DNA from: JABGQS01 sp963674545
GTDB lineage: Bacteria > Bacillota > Clostridia > Christensenellales > SZUA-584
Direction of reading: 5' to 3'
Length of the DNA stretch: 64,000 nt
Assembly (NCBI GenBank): GCA_963674545.2
Contig: CAXXFB010000001.1
Location: 1,798,001 to 1,862,000, forward strand
The notes below the pieces were generated by a model, which worked only from the letters and a program-made list of their open reading frames with translations, was not told the DNA's origin and did not search any database. How positions within the stretch are numbered: the first letter of the stretch is position 1; every line of letters begins with the position of its first letter. The position numbers and the translations under genes are program-made. Shown piece after piece: positions 33,066 through 42,115 of this stretch.

Positions 33066-33333
33066 ATGACATTTGATTGGAATGTATCCATAGGAGATAT
33101 TATTGCTTTTATTGCTTTGTTAGGTTCTATAACAATGTTTGTTTTAACAACTATAAAGCAGGCGAAGAGTAAAAATAGTGCAAAAAGTGCTAATGATTTT
33201 TATGATGCTGCAAAAAAGTATTATGATTTAATGGTAGATTTTACGCCGAAAATATTTAACCATACAAATATGGTTTCAGGAGGTTATTCAAATGAGGTCA
33301 AAAAAGCTATTTGTGATGCATCTATAGTGTTAC
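33066..33333 (+). pseudogene. Membrane protein gene interrupted by the IS21-family element
   Basis: The native part encodes about 89 residues: MTFDWNVSIGDIIAF, one membrane helix (IIAFIALLGSITMFVLTTI), a helical stretch with KSANDFYDAAKKYYDLMVDF, then the frame enters the insertion sequence at 33334 and stops at 33422. AGGAGGATATTA precedes the ATG. It is the last gene of the hsdM-hsdS operon that can still be seen. The family is unknown. Confidence 0.65.
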
Positions 33334-33380
33334 TGTCAAATAAAATTCCCTGCTTTTTGGCAAATAAGATTCCCTACTTT

Positions 33381-34127
33381 TTATTTAGTATTTTCCACAA
33401 AGATCTGTTTTCTGTGAGCTAAGCGGTAACTGTCGTCGGAAAATGAAAGCACCTGACATTTATGAGTCAACCTATCCAACAAAGCGGTTGCTAGAATCGA
33501 ATCACCAAGAACATCAGCCCATCCGTCAAAACCCTTATTAGAAGTAATTACGACAGAAGTATTCTCGTATAAATGAGATATCAGTTGGAAGAACATATTG
33601 GCTTCTGTTTTCCCAACCGGTAGATAACCTAGCTCGTCAATAATAAGTAAGTCTGCTTCCTTGATCCACTTAAGACGTGCTGCTGAACTTCTGGATATCT
33701 CTTGTGTTTTCAGGATATGAACAAGCGTATCCATAGAGGAAAAGAAAACCTTGTATCCAATCTCCACAGCCTTGTTTCCGATAGCCAGAGCAAGATGTGT
33801 CTTTCCTGTTCCCGGAGGACCGATTAAGATCAGGTTGTATATTCCTTCAATCCAAGTAAGGGCGGCCAACTGATTTAACTGCCAGGTGGTAATCCCTTTC
33901 TGAAACTCTGTATCAAACGTCTCAAAGCCCTTGTAAGTCGGCAGACAGGCTTGCTTGATCCTTCGTTTCTTTTTATTCTCCTCTCGATATAAAACCTCAT
34001 CATGCAGACAGTTCGCTAGGAAAGCCTCGTTGGATATTTGCTCATTTAAAAAAGGAAATGTTCTCCTGGACATATTCGCAAGTCCAAGCTGTTTTGCATA
34101 TGTACGGATGCGTTCAACGTCTGTCAT
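33381..34127 (-). CDS. istB: IS21 helper ATPase IstB
   Basis: 248 residues, DnaA/DnaC-like AAA+ ATPase: Walker A GPPGTGKTHLA, Walker B LLIIDELGYLP, and sensor region VVITSNKGFDGW. It helps IstA choose and assemble on target DNA. The start codon overlaps the istA stop (TAATG), so it is coupled. It looks functional. Confidence 0.92.
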   Translation of the reverse strand: MTDVERIRTYAKQLGLANMSRRTFPFLNEQISNEAFLANCLHDEVLYREENKKKRRIKQACLPTYKGFETFDTEFQKGITTWQLNQLAALTWIEGIYNLILIGPPGTGKTHLALAIGNKAVEIGYKVFFSSMDTLVHILKTQEISRSSAARLKWIKEADLLIIDELGYLPVGKTEANMFFQLISHLYENTSVVITSNKGFDGWADVLGDSILATALLDRLTHKCQVLSFSDDSYRLAHRKQIFVENTK

Positions 34128-35659
34128 TACCGCTCACCGCCTTTACAGAGACTGGCGTAAACCTCTATAGGTCTCGTTTGGGCTATGACTACACTATACT
34201 TAACAGGGATAGTACCGCTACATTCAGCAGGCAAAGGTTTCAGTTGTTTAAAGTACTCCAATGTATCCCTAAAATCATTAGCCGATACGATCTGCCTATC
34301 CAGACAATACACGGCTGCACGATGGAGTTCATCTGCTGAATATATCTCTGCAAGTTTCAGCAGTATACCCAGCTGGTCTCGAACATATCTCGGTTTAGCT
34401 TCAATAATCTTCTCTACAAAACGAGTTCCTTCCGGTGATATGTATCCAGCAAACACTTTGTCTTTAATGCTTTGCAGTTTGGAGAACCTGTCCCGTTCCG
34501 GATGTTCATTGCGTACGCATTTTCCTACACCGTCAGCTATAGTATATTCATCAATAAATACATCGTCTTTTAAATCGTAAAACCGTACCCTATTTGATGT
34601 TTCATCAGCTTCTATCCGAACTTTTTTACCCGGCTCATAGGTTCCCTTGGGCATACAGTAACGGTTCTGCCGGTACATTACAACATTGTTTTTACGAACG
34701 ATAGCAGTTGACGGTACATAAGTTGATTCTCCCAATTCCGGCGCAGATTTCAAATGCTGCTGCTCCTGCGCAAATACAACGGCAGGGACCATCTTTGTTG
34801 TCTCGTGCACTAATCCGTTTCCGGTCCGGTCCAACCACGCCAGCCCGTCGCTGTTGAGCCTTGCTATCCCGTGATAGATTCTGCAGGTCAGAAAGTTGTT
34901 TTTTACATACTTTACAACAGCTTCAATCTTTCCTTTACTTTCCGGGTCATTGCCACGACACAAATGGACAGAGAAACCAGCATAATTCTTGTAGTTTTCA
35001 AATGTTTCTGTATATATAATATCTCCGCTGTTTTCGCTGACAACCATTACTCTATCTTGATCATATACGATTTCTGTTGGCCTGCCTCCATAAAAGCGGA
35101 ATGCTCTGTCATGTGCCTGTATAAATGTTTGTGCTGTAAAGGGTTCTAATTGAAAGCATACATATTTATATCGTGAGCAGCTTAATACCATTGCGAATAT
35201 ATATATCCTAACGGATTTCCCGTAGCTGTCTTTCATTACCTTTTGTCCCAAATCCACCTGAGCCTGATAGCCAAAAGGTAATTCAGGATTCTCAGCATAC
35301 TGTCGTATTTTTACGGGTGCCGGTATACCTTCTTTCTCTCTAACGTTACTCACAAACAACCGAACTGTACGGTATGACGGCTTAAAGTCCGCAAAGTCTT
35401 CCCTAAGATTATCGTAAAGTATAGCTCCTGAGATTTCGGGATATGTTTTTAGTTTATCCAACACATACCCGTAATACGGATCCATGATTTTTGTTCGTTC
35501 TTTGGCTTCAAGCATGTATGACAGATATTCGCCCTCTGTCATGTCCCAATACTTCCTTACTGTTTTTGCATCAAGCCTAAGTTCCCGTGCTGCTCTTTGT
35601 TTTTTGTACCCCATTGTTTTTAGTTTCTGTATTTCTGCATACATCGTTATCCCTACCAT
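34127..35659 (-). CDS. istA: IS21 transposase IstA
   Basis: 510 residues: N-terminal HTH (MGYKKQRAARELRLDAKTVRKYW), then an RNase H-like rve core with AQVDLGQKV, a mid Asp in IVYDQDRVMV and a Glu in GKIEAVVKYVKNNFL consistent with the DDE triad, and a C-terminal beta domain. Full length and uninterrupted, so the element is probably still mobile. Confidence 0.92.
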   Translation of the reverse strand: MVGITMYAEIQKLKTMGYKKQRAARELRLDAKTVRKYWDMTEGEYLSYMLEAKERTKIMDPYYGYVLDKLKTYPEISGAILYDNLREDFADFKPSYRTVRLFVSNVREKEGIPAPVKIRQYAENPELPFGYQAQVDLGQKVMKDSYGKSVRIYIFAMVLSCSRYKYVCFQLEPFTAQTFIQAHDRAFRFYGGRPTEIVYDQDRVMVVSENSGDIIYTETFENYKNYAGFSVHLCRGNDPESKGKIEAVVKYVKNNFLTCRIYHGIARLNSDGLAWLDRTGNGLVHETTKMVPAVVFAQEQQHLKSAPELGESTYVPSTAIVRKNNVVMYRQNRYCMPKGTYEPGKKVRIEADETSNRVRFYDLKDDVFIDEYTIADGVGKCVRNEHPERDRFSKLQSIKDKVFAGYISPEGTRFVEKIIEAKPRYVRDQLGILLKLAEIYSADELHRAAVYCLDRQIVSANDFRDTLEYFKQLKPLPAECSGTIPVKYSVVIAQTRPIEVYASLCKGGER

Positions 35660-35766
35660 TTCTGCCTGCCTCCATTTATACTCTCATTCGAGTATAAATG
35701 GACAAGCTCTTTTATTCATTAAGTAGGGAAAATTGTTTGCCAAAAACCGTCCAATATAGTTTACCA

Positions 35767-37004
35767 GTTACAACACTATCTATGTTGATTCCTACATAGA
35801 CATATATACATTATTTAAAAGAAATCTTTCAGCACTCTTGGGAGAAAATAGAACTGCGGACCCAGAAACTATACAATCTATTCGTGATACTACTAAGGGA
35901 TTAAACGAACTAGTAGCTTCACTGCCTGTGATTAATACTTTAGAAAATGCGATCAACACTAAATTTGCTGATTATGGTAATGGTAACGTTATAGTGTCAT
36001 TACAATCCGAGATATCTGTTAAAGGCTTATATTCTGATATAGTTCCCTACATAAAAGAGTCAGATGATGATAATTTATATCCTGCTGCAGGAGAGGGACG
36101 AAAAAAGTTATTATCATATTCAATCTTCAATATCCTCTCACAAGAACAATCAATACGTAAAGTAAACTTATTTTTGATTGAAGAGCCAGAAAACAACCTA
36201 CATAAATCTGTACAGATAGCATTATCACAAATATTATTCAATGAATCCGGTTATGACTATTTATTTGTTGCTACCCATTCCCCATATATTCTATATGAAA
36301 TGGATGATGTAAATTTGATAAGGATATTTAATGAAGGGCGAATAAATAGTGCAAGTGTATGTTATAAAGTGCCCGATGAATTTCAGAACAACAAAACCAT
36401 CTTAAACAGACAATTATCAGAAGCTATTTTTGCTAACAAAGTTCTTCTTGTTGAGGGCCCATCTGAACAAATACTATTTGACAAAGTAATATCACATAAA
36501 AAAGCTGCATATGAAGCTGAGGGTACATACATTTTAGCTGTGAATGGTATTGGGTTTGATAAGTACTATTCGATTTTAAAGAATCTGCATATTAAAACTA
36601 TTATAAAAACTGATAATGATTTACGCAAGTCAGGTGATGAGTATTCAGTGCTTGGATTTACACGGTGTAACAAATATATTGATGATCAGCTGAAAAAACT
36701 GCCGACAGATTCAATTAGTGATAATAGTATTGCTTCCAAAAGATCTTTATATGACACGAATAAAACTCAGATTGATAGAATAAGATCAGAGTTTTTGGTT
36801 TTTCTGTCCAAAGTAGATTTAGAAAATGACCTGGATGAAGTGCTACATGATAGGCTGGTAGAATGCTTGAATACAACTAGTCCGGTTGATTACTTACAAA
36901 AAAAGAAGCTGCATAATATGGCAGAACTTATCCTTAAATTAGATGGTGAGGACTGCAATAAAATATATGACCACTATAATTTCAAATGCTTAAAAGAGGT
37001 TTAA
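35767..37004 (+). pseudogene. gajA: Gabija GajA, 5'-truncated (OLD-family ATPase/TOPRIM nuclease)
   Basis: About 410 codons remain, against roughly 580 in known GajA. From the IS edge the frame reads NTIYVDSYIDIYTLF, which aligns near residue 170 of B. cereus GajA (recalled), then GLYSDIVPYIKESDDDNLYPAAGEGRKKLLSYSIFNIL, Walker B/signature IEEPENNLHKSVQ, H-loop VATHSPYILYE, and the TOPRIM motifs LLVEGPSEQILF and IIKTDNDLRK. The missing N-terminus includes Walker A and the first half of the ATPase. A TTG at 35838 could start a shorter protein, but without Walker A it should not function as GajA. The stop is 1 bp before gajB. Confidence 0.85.
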
Positions 37005-37005
37005 G

Positions 37006-38517
37006 ATGAATCCCACCCCTACCCAAGAAGAAATAATAAACTATAAAGGTAATTTAGTGGTTAATGCCAGCGCCGGTACGGGCAAAACCTATACCTTGGT
37101 TCAAAAAATAATTAAAGAAACAGAAATCGAAAATACACATCGAGTTATTGCAGCTATTACATTCACTATAAAAGCAGCAAACGAAATTAAGGAGAGACTT
37201 AAAACAGCAAACCATTACCATTTTGTGGGTACAAATAATACATTTGTTATAGAAGAAATCATTAAACCATTTATGAAAGACTATTATGGTTTAGAATATG
37301 ATATTGATTTAGATACAGACTATCAAGAAAAATTTGAATCATATGACCAAGGATTACAACTAATAACAGCTAAAAAGCTTTTAGGGTCATATGTAAACAA
37401 CTTCAGTAATTTTGTTTTTCAATTAGCATTAAATATTATTAAGAACTCGATAGCGTGCCAAAGATATATGAAAGCTAAATATAGGAAAATATATATTGAT
37501 GAATATCAGGATTTCGATATTGATATGCATACTTTATTTATGTATCTTTGTGATGAACTCAAAATTGAAACTTTCGTTGTAGGTGATGAGAAGCAGTCTA
37601 TTTATATGTGGAGAGGAGCAAATCCTGAGTTATTTACAAGCATTAAAGACAAGGATAATTTTGAAAGTATATTTATGAGTAATAACTTTAGATCATGTAA
37701 AGTTATACAGAACTACTCAAACTTATTATGTGCTGAAACAATGCATTTATATTCAGAGATAAATAAAAATGATGAGATTATATGGATTAAAACTGATGCA
37801 AGTAAAACATGGCAGCATGAAATCATTCAATATTTAGACTTAACAAAAAGCATTGCTTTGCTTAGGTTTTCAAATGCCAACGCTGAACAGGGAGCTGAGG
37901 AGCTAAAAAATCAAGATTTGGATTTTGTATATATACCTAGATTAACAATCTCTGAAATCACAACCAATTCTGCTTGGGTGTACTATGCGATTGCATCTTA
38001 TTGTATTATTGATAATTATTCTGAATACGATTTTATTTCAAGCATACCTGTCGAAGGTGAGATTAAGAATAGCCAAATTAAGCCAATCAAAACGTATTTG
38101 GAAAAGATAGATGCAAAACTAATCTCAGGGAATAAAGATGAATTTTCTGATGCAGTGAAGGGATTTTTTAAATTTTTAGACTATGAAATGAGAGATGAAC
38201 ATTGTGAAATGTTGTTTAACACAATCCAAGATTCTAGTAAACATGTATCGTTTTATTCAGATAGATTCAAGCATATAGCTATTACCTTCCATTCATCGAA
38301 AGGATTAGAATTTGATCAGGTAATTATTTTTGCTGAAGATTATAGGTTAAATAGTAATTCGGATATTTACAATCATTATGTTGCTGCTACAAGGGCTAAA
38401 TCAAGGCTAATAATAATAAGAAACGACAATTATAATGCTAATAAGTTCACTGAAAATTTGTCTAATATTTACAAGCAAAGCAATGTGAAAATGAATGTAT
38501 TGATCTCATTAAAATAA
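37006..38517 (+). CDS. gajB: Gabija GajB, UvrD-like helicase
   Basis: 503 residues, the normal GajB size (about 494). SF1 helicase motifs: NASAGTGKTY (I), AAITFTIKAANEIKERL (Ia), IYIDEYQDFDIDMH (II), VGDEKQSIYMWRGA (III), FHSSKGLEFDQVIIFA (V) and YVAATRAKSRLIII (VI). Middle segments such as VGTNNTFVIEEIIKPFMKDY and YDQGLQL closely follow the B. cereus protein. GajB senses DNA ends and activates degradation by GajA. GajB is intact here while its partner is truncated, so the anti-phage system is expected to be dead or altered. Confidence 0.92.
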   Translation: MNPTPTQEEIINYKGNLVVNASAGTGKTYTLVQKIIKETEIENTHRVIAAITFTIKAANEIKERLKTANHYHFVGTNNTFVIEEIIKPFMKDYYGLEYDIDLDTDYQEKFESYDQGLQLITAKKLLGSYVNNFSNFVFQLALNIIKNSIACQRYMKAKYRKIYIDEYQDFDIDMHTLFMYLCDELKIETFVVGDEKQSIYMWRGANPELFTSIKDKDNFESIFMSNNFRSCKVIQNYSNLLCAETMHLYSEINKNDEIIWIKTDASKTWQHEIIQYLDLTKSIALLRFSNANAEQGAEELKNQDLDFVYIPRLTISEITTNSAWVYYAIASYCIIDNYSEYDFISSIPVEGEIKNSQIKPIKTYLEKIDAKLISGNKDEFSDAVKGFFKFLDYEMRDEHCEMLFNTIQDSSKHVSFYSDRFKHIAITFHSSKGLEFDQVIIFAEDYRLNSNSDIYNHYVAATRAKSRLIIIRNDNYNANKFTENLSNIYKQSNVKMNVLISLK

Positions 38518-38523
38518 TAATAT

Positions 38524-39027
38524 TCAAGCTTTTTTTATATAATCAATCTGCTTAACGGTATCATTAACAATATCAGCGAACTCCTTTTGGCAAGTGCATC
38601 CGGCTTTGAACACATTAACAGGCTCAGCATAGGCAATAAATTTAGAGTGATATGCAGTCATTGAAAGAAGATATAACATTTCTCGTTCAATGCCTTTTTC
38701 ATGTGCGATTTTTAGCACCTCACAAAGATTAGTTAGTAAATCTTGGCTTGCAGAGGCGGGCAAATGATAGATGATATCCTCAAGAGAATCAACCTGATTT
38801 TTAGTATATCGATGATCCTGCTTGGATTTAACATTGGAATTTCCCACTAAATAATCAACAGATACATTAAAGTAATTCGCAGCCTTTAAGGCAAAATGAA
38901 TATCGGGCGTTCTCCGGTTGCTTTCATAAAAATTAATCGTCATTCGAGCAACACCAAGCTCATCGGCAAGTTCCTGCTGTGTCAGATTCTTTTCATCTCT
39001 CAATTCTTTTAATATCCGGCTAAACAT
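38524..39027 (-). CDS. XRE-family transcription regulator of the mobile element
   Basis: 167 residues. An N-terminal Cro/C1-type HTH (LTQQELADELGVARMTINFYESNRRTPDIHFALKAANYFNVSVDYLVG) occupies residues 15-62, with a helical C-terminal effector/dimerisation region. It is divergent from the mob/tnp operon, and the intergenic region contains the operon promoter with palindromic sequence (TCACGTGCGCAATGTGA), so it probably represses mobilisation and itself. It could also act on the TTGGT-N8-ACCAA operators at 27.2 kb, though nothing in the sequence proves this. Confidence 0.8.
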   Translation of the reverse strand: MFSRILKELRDEKNLTQQELADELGVARMTINFYESNRRTPDIHFALKAANYFNVSVDYLVGNSNVKSKQDHRYTKNQVDSLEDIIYHLPASASQDLLTNLCEVLKIAHEKGIEREMLYLLSMTAYHSKFIAYAEPVNVFKAGCTCQKEFADIVNDTVKQIDYIKKA

Positions 39028-39113
39028 TTTTTACTCCCATCGCTTGAGATGTATATATAATAGCATGATATCGCCATGATTACAATAAAAATCAAAATAA
39101 TATAAATATACTA

Positions 39114-39142
39114 TTGCAATCACGTGCGCAATGTGATACTAT
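39114..39142 (+). promoter_or_regulatory. Promoter of the mob/tnp operon with palindromic operator
   Basis: -35 TTGCAA (39114-39119), 17-bp spacer, -10 TACTAT (39137-39142). ATTGC...GCAAT and TCAC...GTGA symmetries inside the spacer suggest a repressor site. Confidence 0.6.
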
Positions 39143-39193
39143 GTGTAAACAATCATATTTATATTACGATAACTATCACGAAAGGAGAAGCGT

Positions 39194-39253
39194 ATGAAAC
39201 ACAGGAAACGAAAAAGACGATACCAAAACTTCATAGCATTATTAAAGAGCTGA
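39194..39253 (+). CDS. 19-residue basic leader peptide
   Basis: MKHRKRKRRYQNFIALLKS, preceded by AAAGGAGAAG at ideal spacing. The stop codon lies inside the left arm of the terminator at 39247-39283. A short Arg/Lys-rich peptide with a strong ribosome site overlapping a terminator is the layout of ribosome-dependent attenuators. It may have no role as a protein. Confidence 0.55.
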   Translation: MKHRKRKRRYQNFIALLKS

Positions 39254-39283
39254 CGCCAATACAGGTGGTCAGCTTTTTTAGTT
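39247..39283 (+). terminator. Leader terminator/attenuator before the mob operon
   Basis: AGCTGAC pairs with GTCAGCT, followed by TTTTTTA. It lies between the promoter at 39114 and the first full gene at 39354, overlapping the leader-peptide stop codon. Translation of the peptide could open it. Confidence 0.6.
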
Positions 39284-39353
39284 TTGAATGATTTTATGGT
39301 AGTCGGGATGGGATCCGAAAATAACATCTTATGATTGAAATTGGAGGTGAAGT

Positions 39354-39614
39354 ATGAAAGGAAAAGTGATAAGCATCAGACTCAACCTTGAAAAACTGAC
39401 AGATAAAAAAGCAGAAGAGATATTATCCAGCTTACCACCCAGACGCAAAAGCGAATACATCAGAAACGCTATTATTACATATAACGATTTCGAGCGTTTG
39501 ATTGGGCTGATGAAACAGGCATTGCTGGAAGCAATGGACGAACGAGAAACCATACAGGCTGAAAAAAAGAATGAAACAGACGGAGGATATAATGATTATC
39601 TTAAATCACTGTAA
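39354..39614 (+). CDS. Small ribbon-helix-helix-like protein
   Basis: 86 residues: an N-terminal strand (KVISIRLNLEKL), then helices with RRKSEYIRNAIITYNDFERLI, typical of Arc/MetJ/CopG-like DNA-binding or accessory mobilisation proteins. GGAGGTGAAGT precedes the ATG. It is the first gene of the mob/tnp operon. Likely an auxiliary relaxosome or regulatory protein. Confidence 0.6.
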   Translation: MKGKVISIRLNLEKLTDKKAEEILSSLPPRRKSEYIRNAIITYNDFERLIGLMKQALLEAMDERETIQAEKKNETDGGYNDYLKSL

Positions 39615-40032
39615 AAAACCAAGCGAAATAATACATTGTGTTCTACATAAAAAGTCGCTGGCACCCATATTGTACACCAAGAAGATAAAGGTTGTATCCA
39701 AATACTGTGAAACTATAATACACAGTTTACAGCAACATAAATACAGCGTCGGACACAGTGGGTGCCGTAATGAAATATCAATGTATTCTCAAGTATATTT
39801 GCTGAAATTGAAAGCTGAACCGAAGTATAGATTACTTAGGAAATTCTTTTTCCAGCCTGTAAAAAGTCTGATGAAACCTAAAGTGAAAACTAAGCTGAAA
39901 AGTTTGAGATTCTGGTTCGGCAAGCACGGCACATGTGCCCACAAATGCCCGCTTGACAGGGCGTTCCCACTCCCTATAACCCACTTAAATGGCGGTAAAC
40001 CGCTTAGAACATGGAAAGGAGAAACTGCATGA
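39591..40032 (+). CDS. Unknown basic protein between the RHH gene and mobC
   Basis: 146 residues from an ATG at 39591 with GGAGG at 5-bp spacing inside the end of the previous gene. The stop overlaps the mobC start (ATGA). Rich in Lys, His and Arg, with Cys in HGTCAHKCPLD. Both junctions are of the coupled type, which argues for a real gene. No family is recognised. The last third crosses the hairpins proposed as oriT, so part of the reading frame may be constrained by DNA function instead. Confidence 0.45.
39905..40010. other. Candidate origin of transfer
   Basis: Directly upstream of mobC are several inverted repeats (GCCC-gcttgaca-GGGC at 39946-39962 region and GCGGTAAACCGC near 39992-40003). 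oriT usually lies next to mobC/mobA in this type of element. The nick site is not identifiable by eye. Confidence 0.3.
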
Positions 40033-40337
40033 GAAAAAGGAACAACATGATCAAGGTTATGCTGAGCGATAAAGAACTGGAGCATATTAATAAACAGGTT
40101 GAAACAAGCGGGCTGAATAAATCGGCTCTGCTCAGGAGACTCATTAGCGGATTAGCAATCAATCCTGCACCGGGAGACGAATATCGAGAAATCTGCGGTT
40201 TGTTATCGAACGCTGTGAACAACATAAACCAAATCGCAAGGCAGGCAAATACATCAGGATATGTAAGCGAAGAAAAACTGGATGCTGCCATCCTTCTTAT
40301 CCGTAAATGCTGGCAGCTGATGCGGGAGCTGCGGTAA
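40029..40337 (+). CDS. mobC: Mobilisation protein MobC
   Basis: 102 residues from ATG 40029 with AAAGGAG at 7 bp. N-terminal RHH (IKVMLSDKELEHINKQVETSGLNKSALLRRLISG), then the MobC signature ICGLLSNAVNNINQIARQAN. MobC loads the relaxase and opens DNA at oriT. The relaxase ATG overlaps its stop (TAATG). Confidence 0.85.
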   Translation: MRKRNNMIKVMLSDKELEHINKQVETSGLNKSALLRRLISGLAINPAPGDEYREICGLLSNAVNNINQIARQANTSGYVSEEKLDAAILLIRKCWQLMRELR

Positions 40338-41833
40338 TGGCAATCACAAAAATTATAGTAATTCGAGACCGACTGGACAAGCGTGTAAACTATGCGCTGA
40401 ATGAAGATAAAACCGGACTTGATAATGTATTGGAGTATGCTATGGACAAAGATAAAATTCGGGGAGAGCATAAATTATATGAAAGCGCTGTTAACTGTGA
40501 TAAAGAAACGGCTTTTCAGGATATGATGAAAACCAAAACGCATTTCGGTAAAACGGATAAAGTGCAGGGCTATCATATTATACAATCTTTTAAGCCGGGT
40601 GAGGTAACATCGGAGCAGGCTCACCAGATTGGCATTGAGTTTGCCCAAAGGTGTTTTGGTAAATATGAAGCCGTTATTGGAACGCACCTTGATAAGAATC
40701 ATCTCCATAATCATGTGGTTGTAAACTCCGTATCGTTTATTGACGGGAGGAAATACCGCAACAATTTTAAAGACTACTATGGAGATATCCGAGGCATATC
40801 AGATGCGCTCTGCAAAGAATACGGATTATCCGTAATAAATGAAAATGATGAGAAGAAATCGGTCAGCTATGTTGAATGGCTTGCCAGAAACAAAGGCAAA
40901 ACATCATGGCAGACCGTTATCAGGAATGATATAGATGATTGTATTGTACAGGCTTTTAATTTTGGTAACTTCATAATGCTGATGGAGCATAAAGGCTATG
41001 AAGTAAAGCAAGGCAAATACATTTCGTTCAAACCTTTGGGCAGAGAACATTTCTCCAGAGGCTATAAGCTGGGCAATGAATATTCCTTTGAAAATATCAA
41101 AAGCAGAGTTGAAGGTAAAAACCTGTCGCTGGAGATAAAGAATATAGAGCAGTATGTGAACAAAAAACATGAGTTCGAACCATATCCAAAAGTAAAGCCG
41201 GGCAGCTTCAAGGCATTGTGTTTGCATTATATGTACCTGCTGGGACAGGTTAAGAAAAATCAAGCGCCGGACAGAGCAGCAAATGTATTGAAAGAGGATT
41301 TAATCAAGTTTGAGAAGATGACTAAAACATTTGAATTCATAAATGATAAAGGTCTTGATACTGTTAAGCAGGTAACGGAATACAAGAATCAATGCTATGA
41401 GAATATTCATGAGCTTAAGGCTGAAAAAGAGAAGCTGCTGGCTGAAAAAGAAAAATACAGCTCCGAATTTGATGCGCTCAGGATAATAAAAGTGTTTGAA
41501 AAACCGTTCTTTATGTATCTGGAGGGTTTTTATGAAATGCAGTATGAACATGATGTTTATAAGAAGGCGTCTGATAAGCTTAATGATCTGGGCTATTCAC
41601 ATCCAAAACATATTGAAGCATTGGAAAAAGTGAAAAGCAGTATCGAAGATAAACTCTCAACAAATGACGATAAAATCCGACGCAGCAGAAAAGATATACG
41701 TTCATGCAATACTGCGCTTGAACTGAATAATCATATCGAAAAGAAAAATCAAAAGCTTGAAGAGCTGGATAATACGGATGAGCGAAGTAAGTTAACAACC
41801 AAGGAAATGGCGAAAAAATTATTGGAAAGGTGA
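40337..41833 (+). CDS. mobA: Relaxase (MobA/VirD2 family)
   Basis: 498 residues from ATG 40337. Residues 1-160 are the relaxase domain (PF03432): candidate catalytic Tyr in RVNYALNEDKTG and the metal-binding motif HLDKNHLHNHVVVNS. The remaining 330 residues are mostly helical and Lys/Glu-rich coiled coil. It nicks oriT and leads the strand into a recipient using another element's secretion channel, since no type IV secretion genes are present here. Translationally coupled to mobC. Confidence 0.88.
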   Translation: MAITKIIVIRDRLDKRVNYALNEDKTGLDNVLEYAMDKDKIRGEHKLYESAVNCDKETAFQDMMKTKTHFGKTDKVQGYHIIQSFKPGEVTSEQAHQIGIEFAQRCFGKYEAVIGTHLDKNHLHNHVVVNSVSFIDGRKYRNNFKDYYGDIRGISDALCKEYGLSVINENDEKKSVSYVEWLARNKGKTSWQTVIRNDIDDCIVQAFNFGNFIMLMEHKGYEVKQGKYISFKPLGREHFSRGYKLGNEYSFENIKSRVEGKNLSLEIKNIEQYVNKKHEFEPYPKVKPGSFKALCLHYMYLLGQVKKNQAPDRAANVLKEDLIKFEKMTKTFEFINDKGLDTVKQVTEYKNQCYENIHELKAEKEKLLAEKEKYSSEFDALRIIKVFEKPFFMYLEGFYEMQYEHDVYKKASDKLNDLGYSHPKHIEALEKVKSSIEDKLSTNDDKIRRSRKDIRSCNTALELNNHIEKKNQKLEELDNTDERSKLTTKEMAKKLLER

Positions 41834-41841
41834 AATGAATA

Positions 41842-42030
41842 TTGAGTGAAGATAACAAAACAACTTCTGAAATAAATAATAAGAGTACATATGGCATCGG
41901 TAACGGGTTTATGATATCAACTACAAAAATCGGCAAAACAACATTTATTGTGTCCAGCTATTTTGAAAATGATAAATCATTTTCTGATGCGATGGAGCCG
42001 GTTATAAAACATAAAATCAACGCTTCTTAA
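41842..42030 (+). CDS. tnpW: Transposon-encoded protein TnpW
   Basis: 62 residues from a TTG start with AAAGGTG upstream. GKTTFIVSSYFENDKSFSDAMEPVIKHK fits the TnpW pattern (TTY-V-S-YF...). Found only in Tn4451-like elements, usually just before the recombinase gene, as here. Function unknown. Confidence 0.75.
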   Translation: MSEDNKTTSEINNKSTYGIGNGFMISTTKIGKTTFIVSSYFENDKSFSDAMEPVIKHKINAS

Positions 42031-42041
42031 TTGGACTTGCT

Positions 42042-42090
42042 GCAGATTGCGGAGTATACTAGGCGTAGGCTGAACTACTTCGTAATCTGC
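42042..42090. repeat. Inverted repeat in the recombinase leader
   Basis: GCAGATTGCGGAGTA and TACTTCGTAATCTGC pair at 13 of 15 positions around a 19-base loop, between tnpW and the recombinase ribosome site. It could control recombinase expression. Confidence 0.6.
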
Positions 42091-42115
42091 GCTGTTTTCA
42101 TTGGAAAGGAAAAAC

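Larger units (their letters stand above)
33334..35766 (-). mobile_element. IS21-family insertion sequence, complete, 2433 bp
   Basis: istA and istB are intact and in IS21 order. The two ends align from the terminal TG: TGTCAAATAAAATTCC and TGGTAAACTATATTGG, each followed 20 bp in by TTTTTGGCAAA and then TTCCCTACTT, giving two terminal repeats per end as is typical. The flanks carry the same 5 bp, GTTAC (33329-33333 and 35767-35771), a plausible target duplication. It sits exactly at the junction between the RM operon remains and the truncated gajA. Confidence 0.85.
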
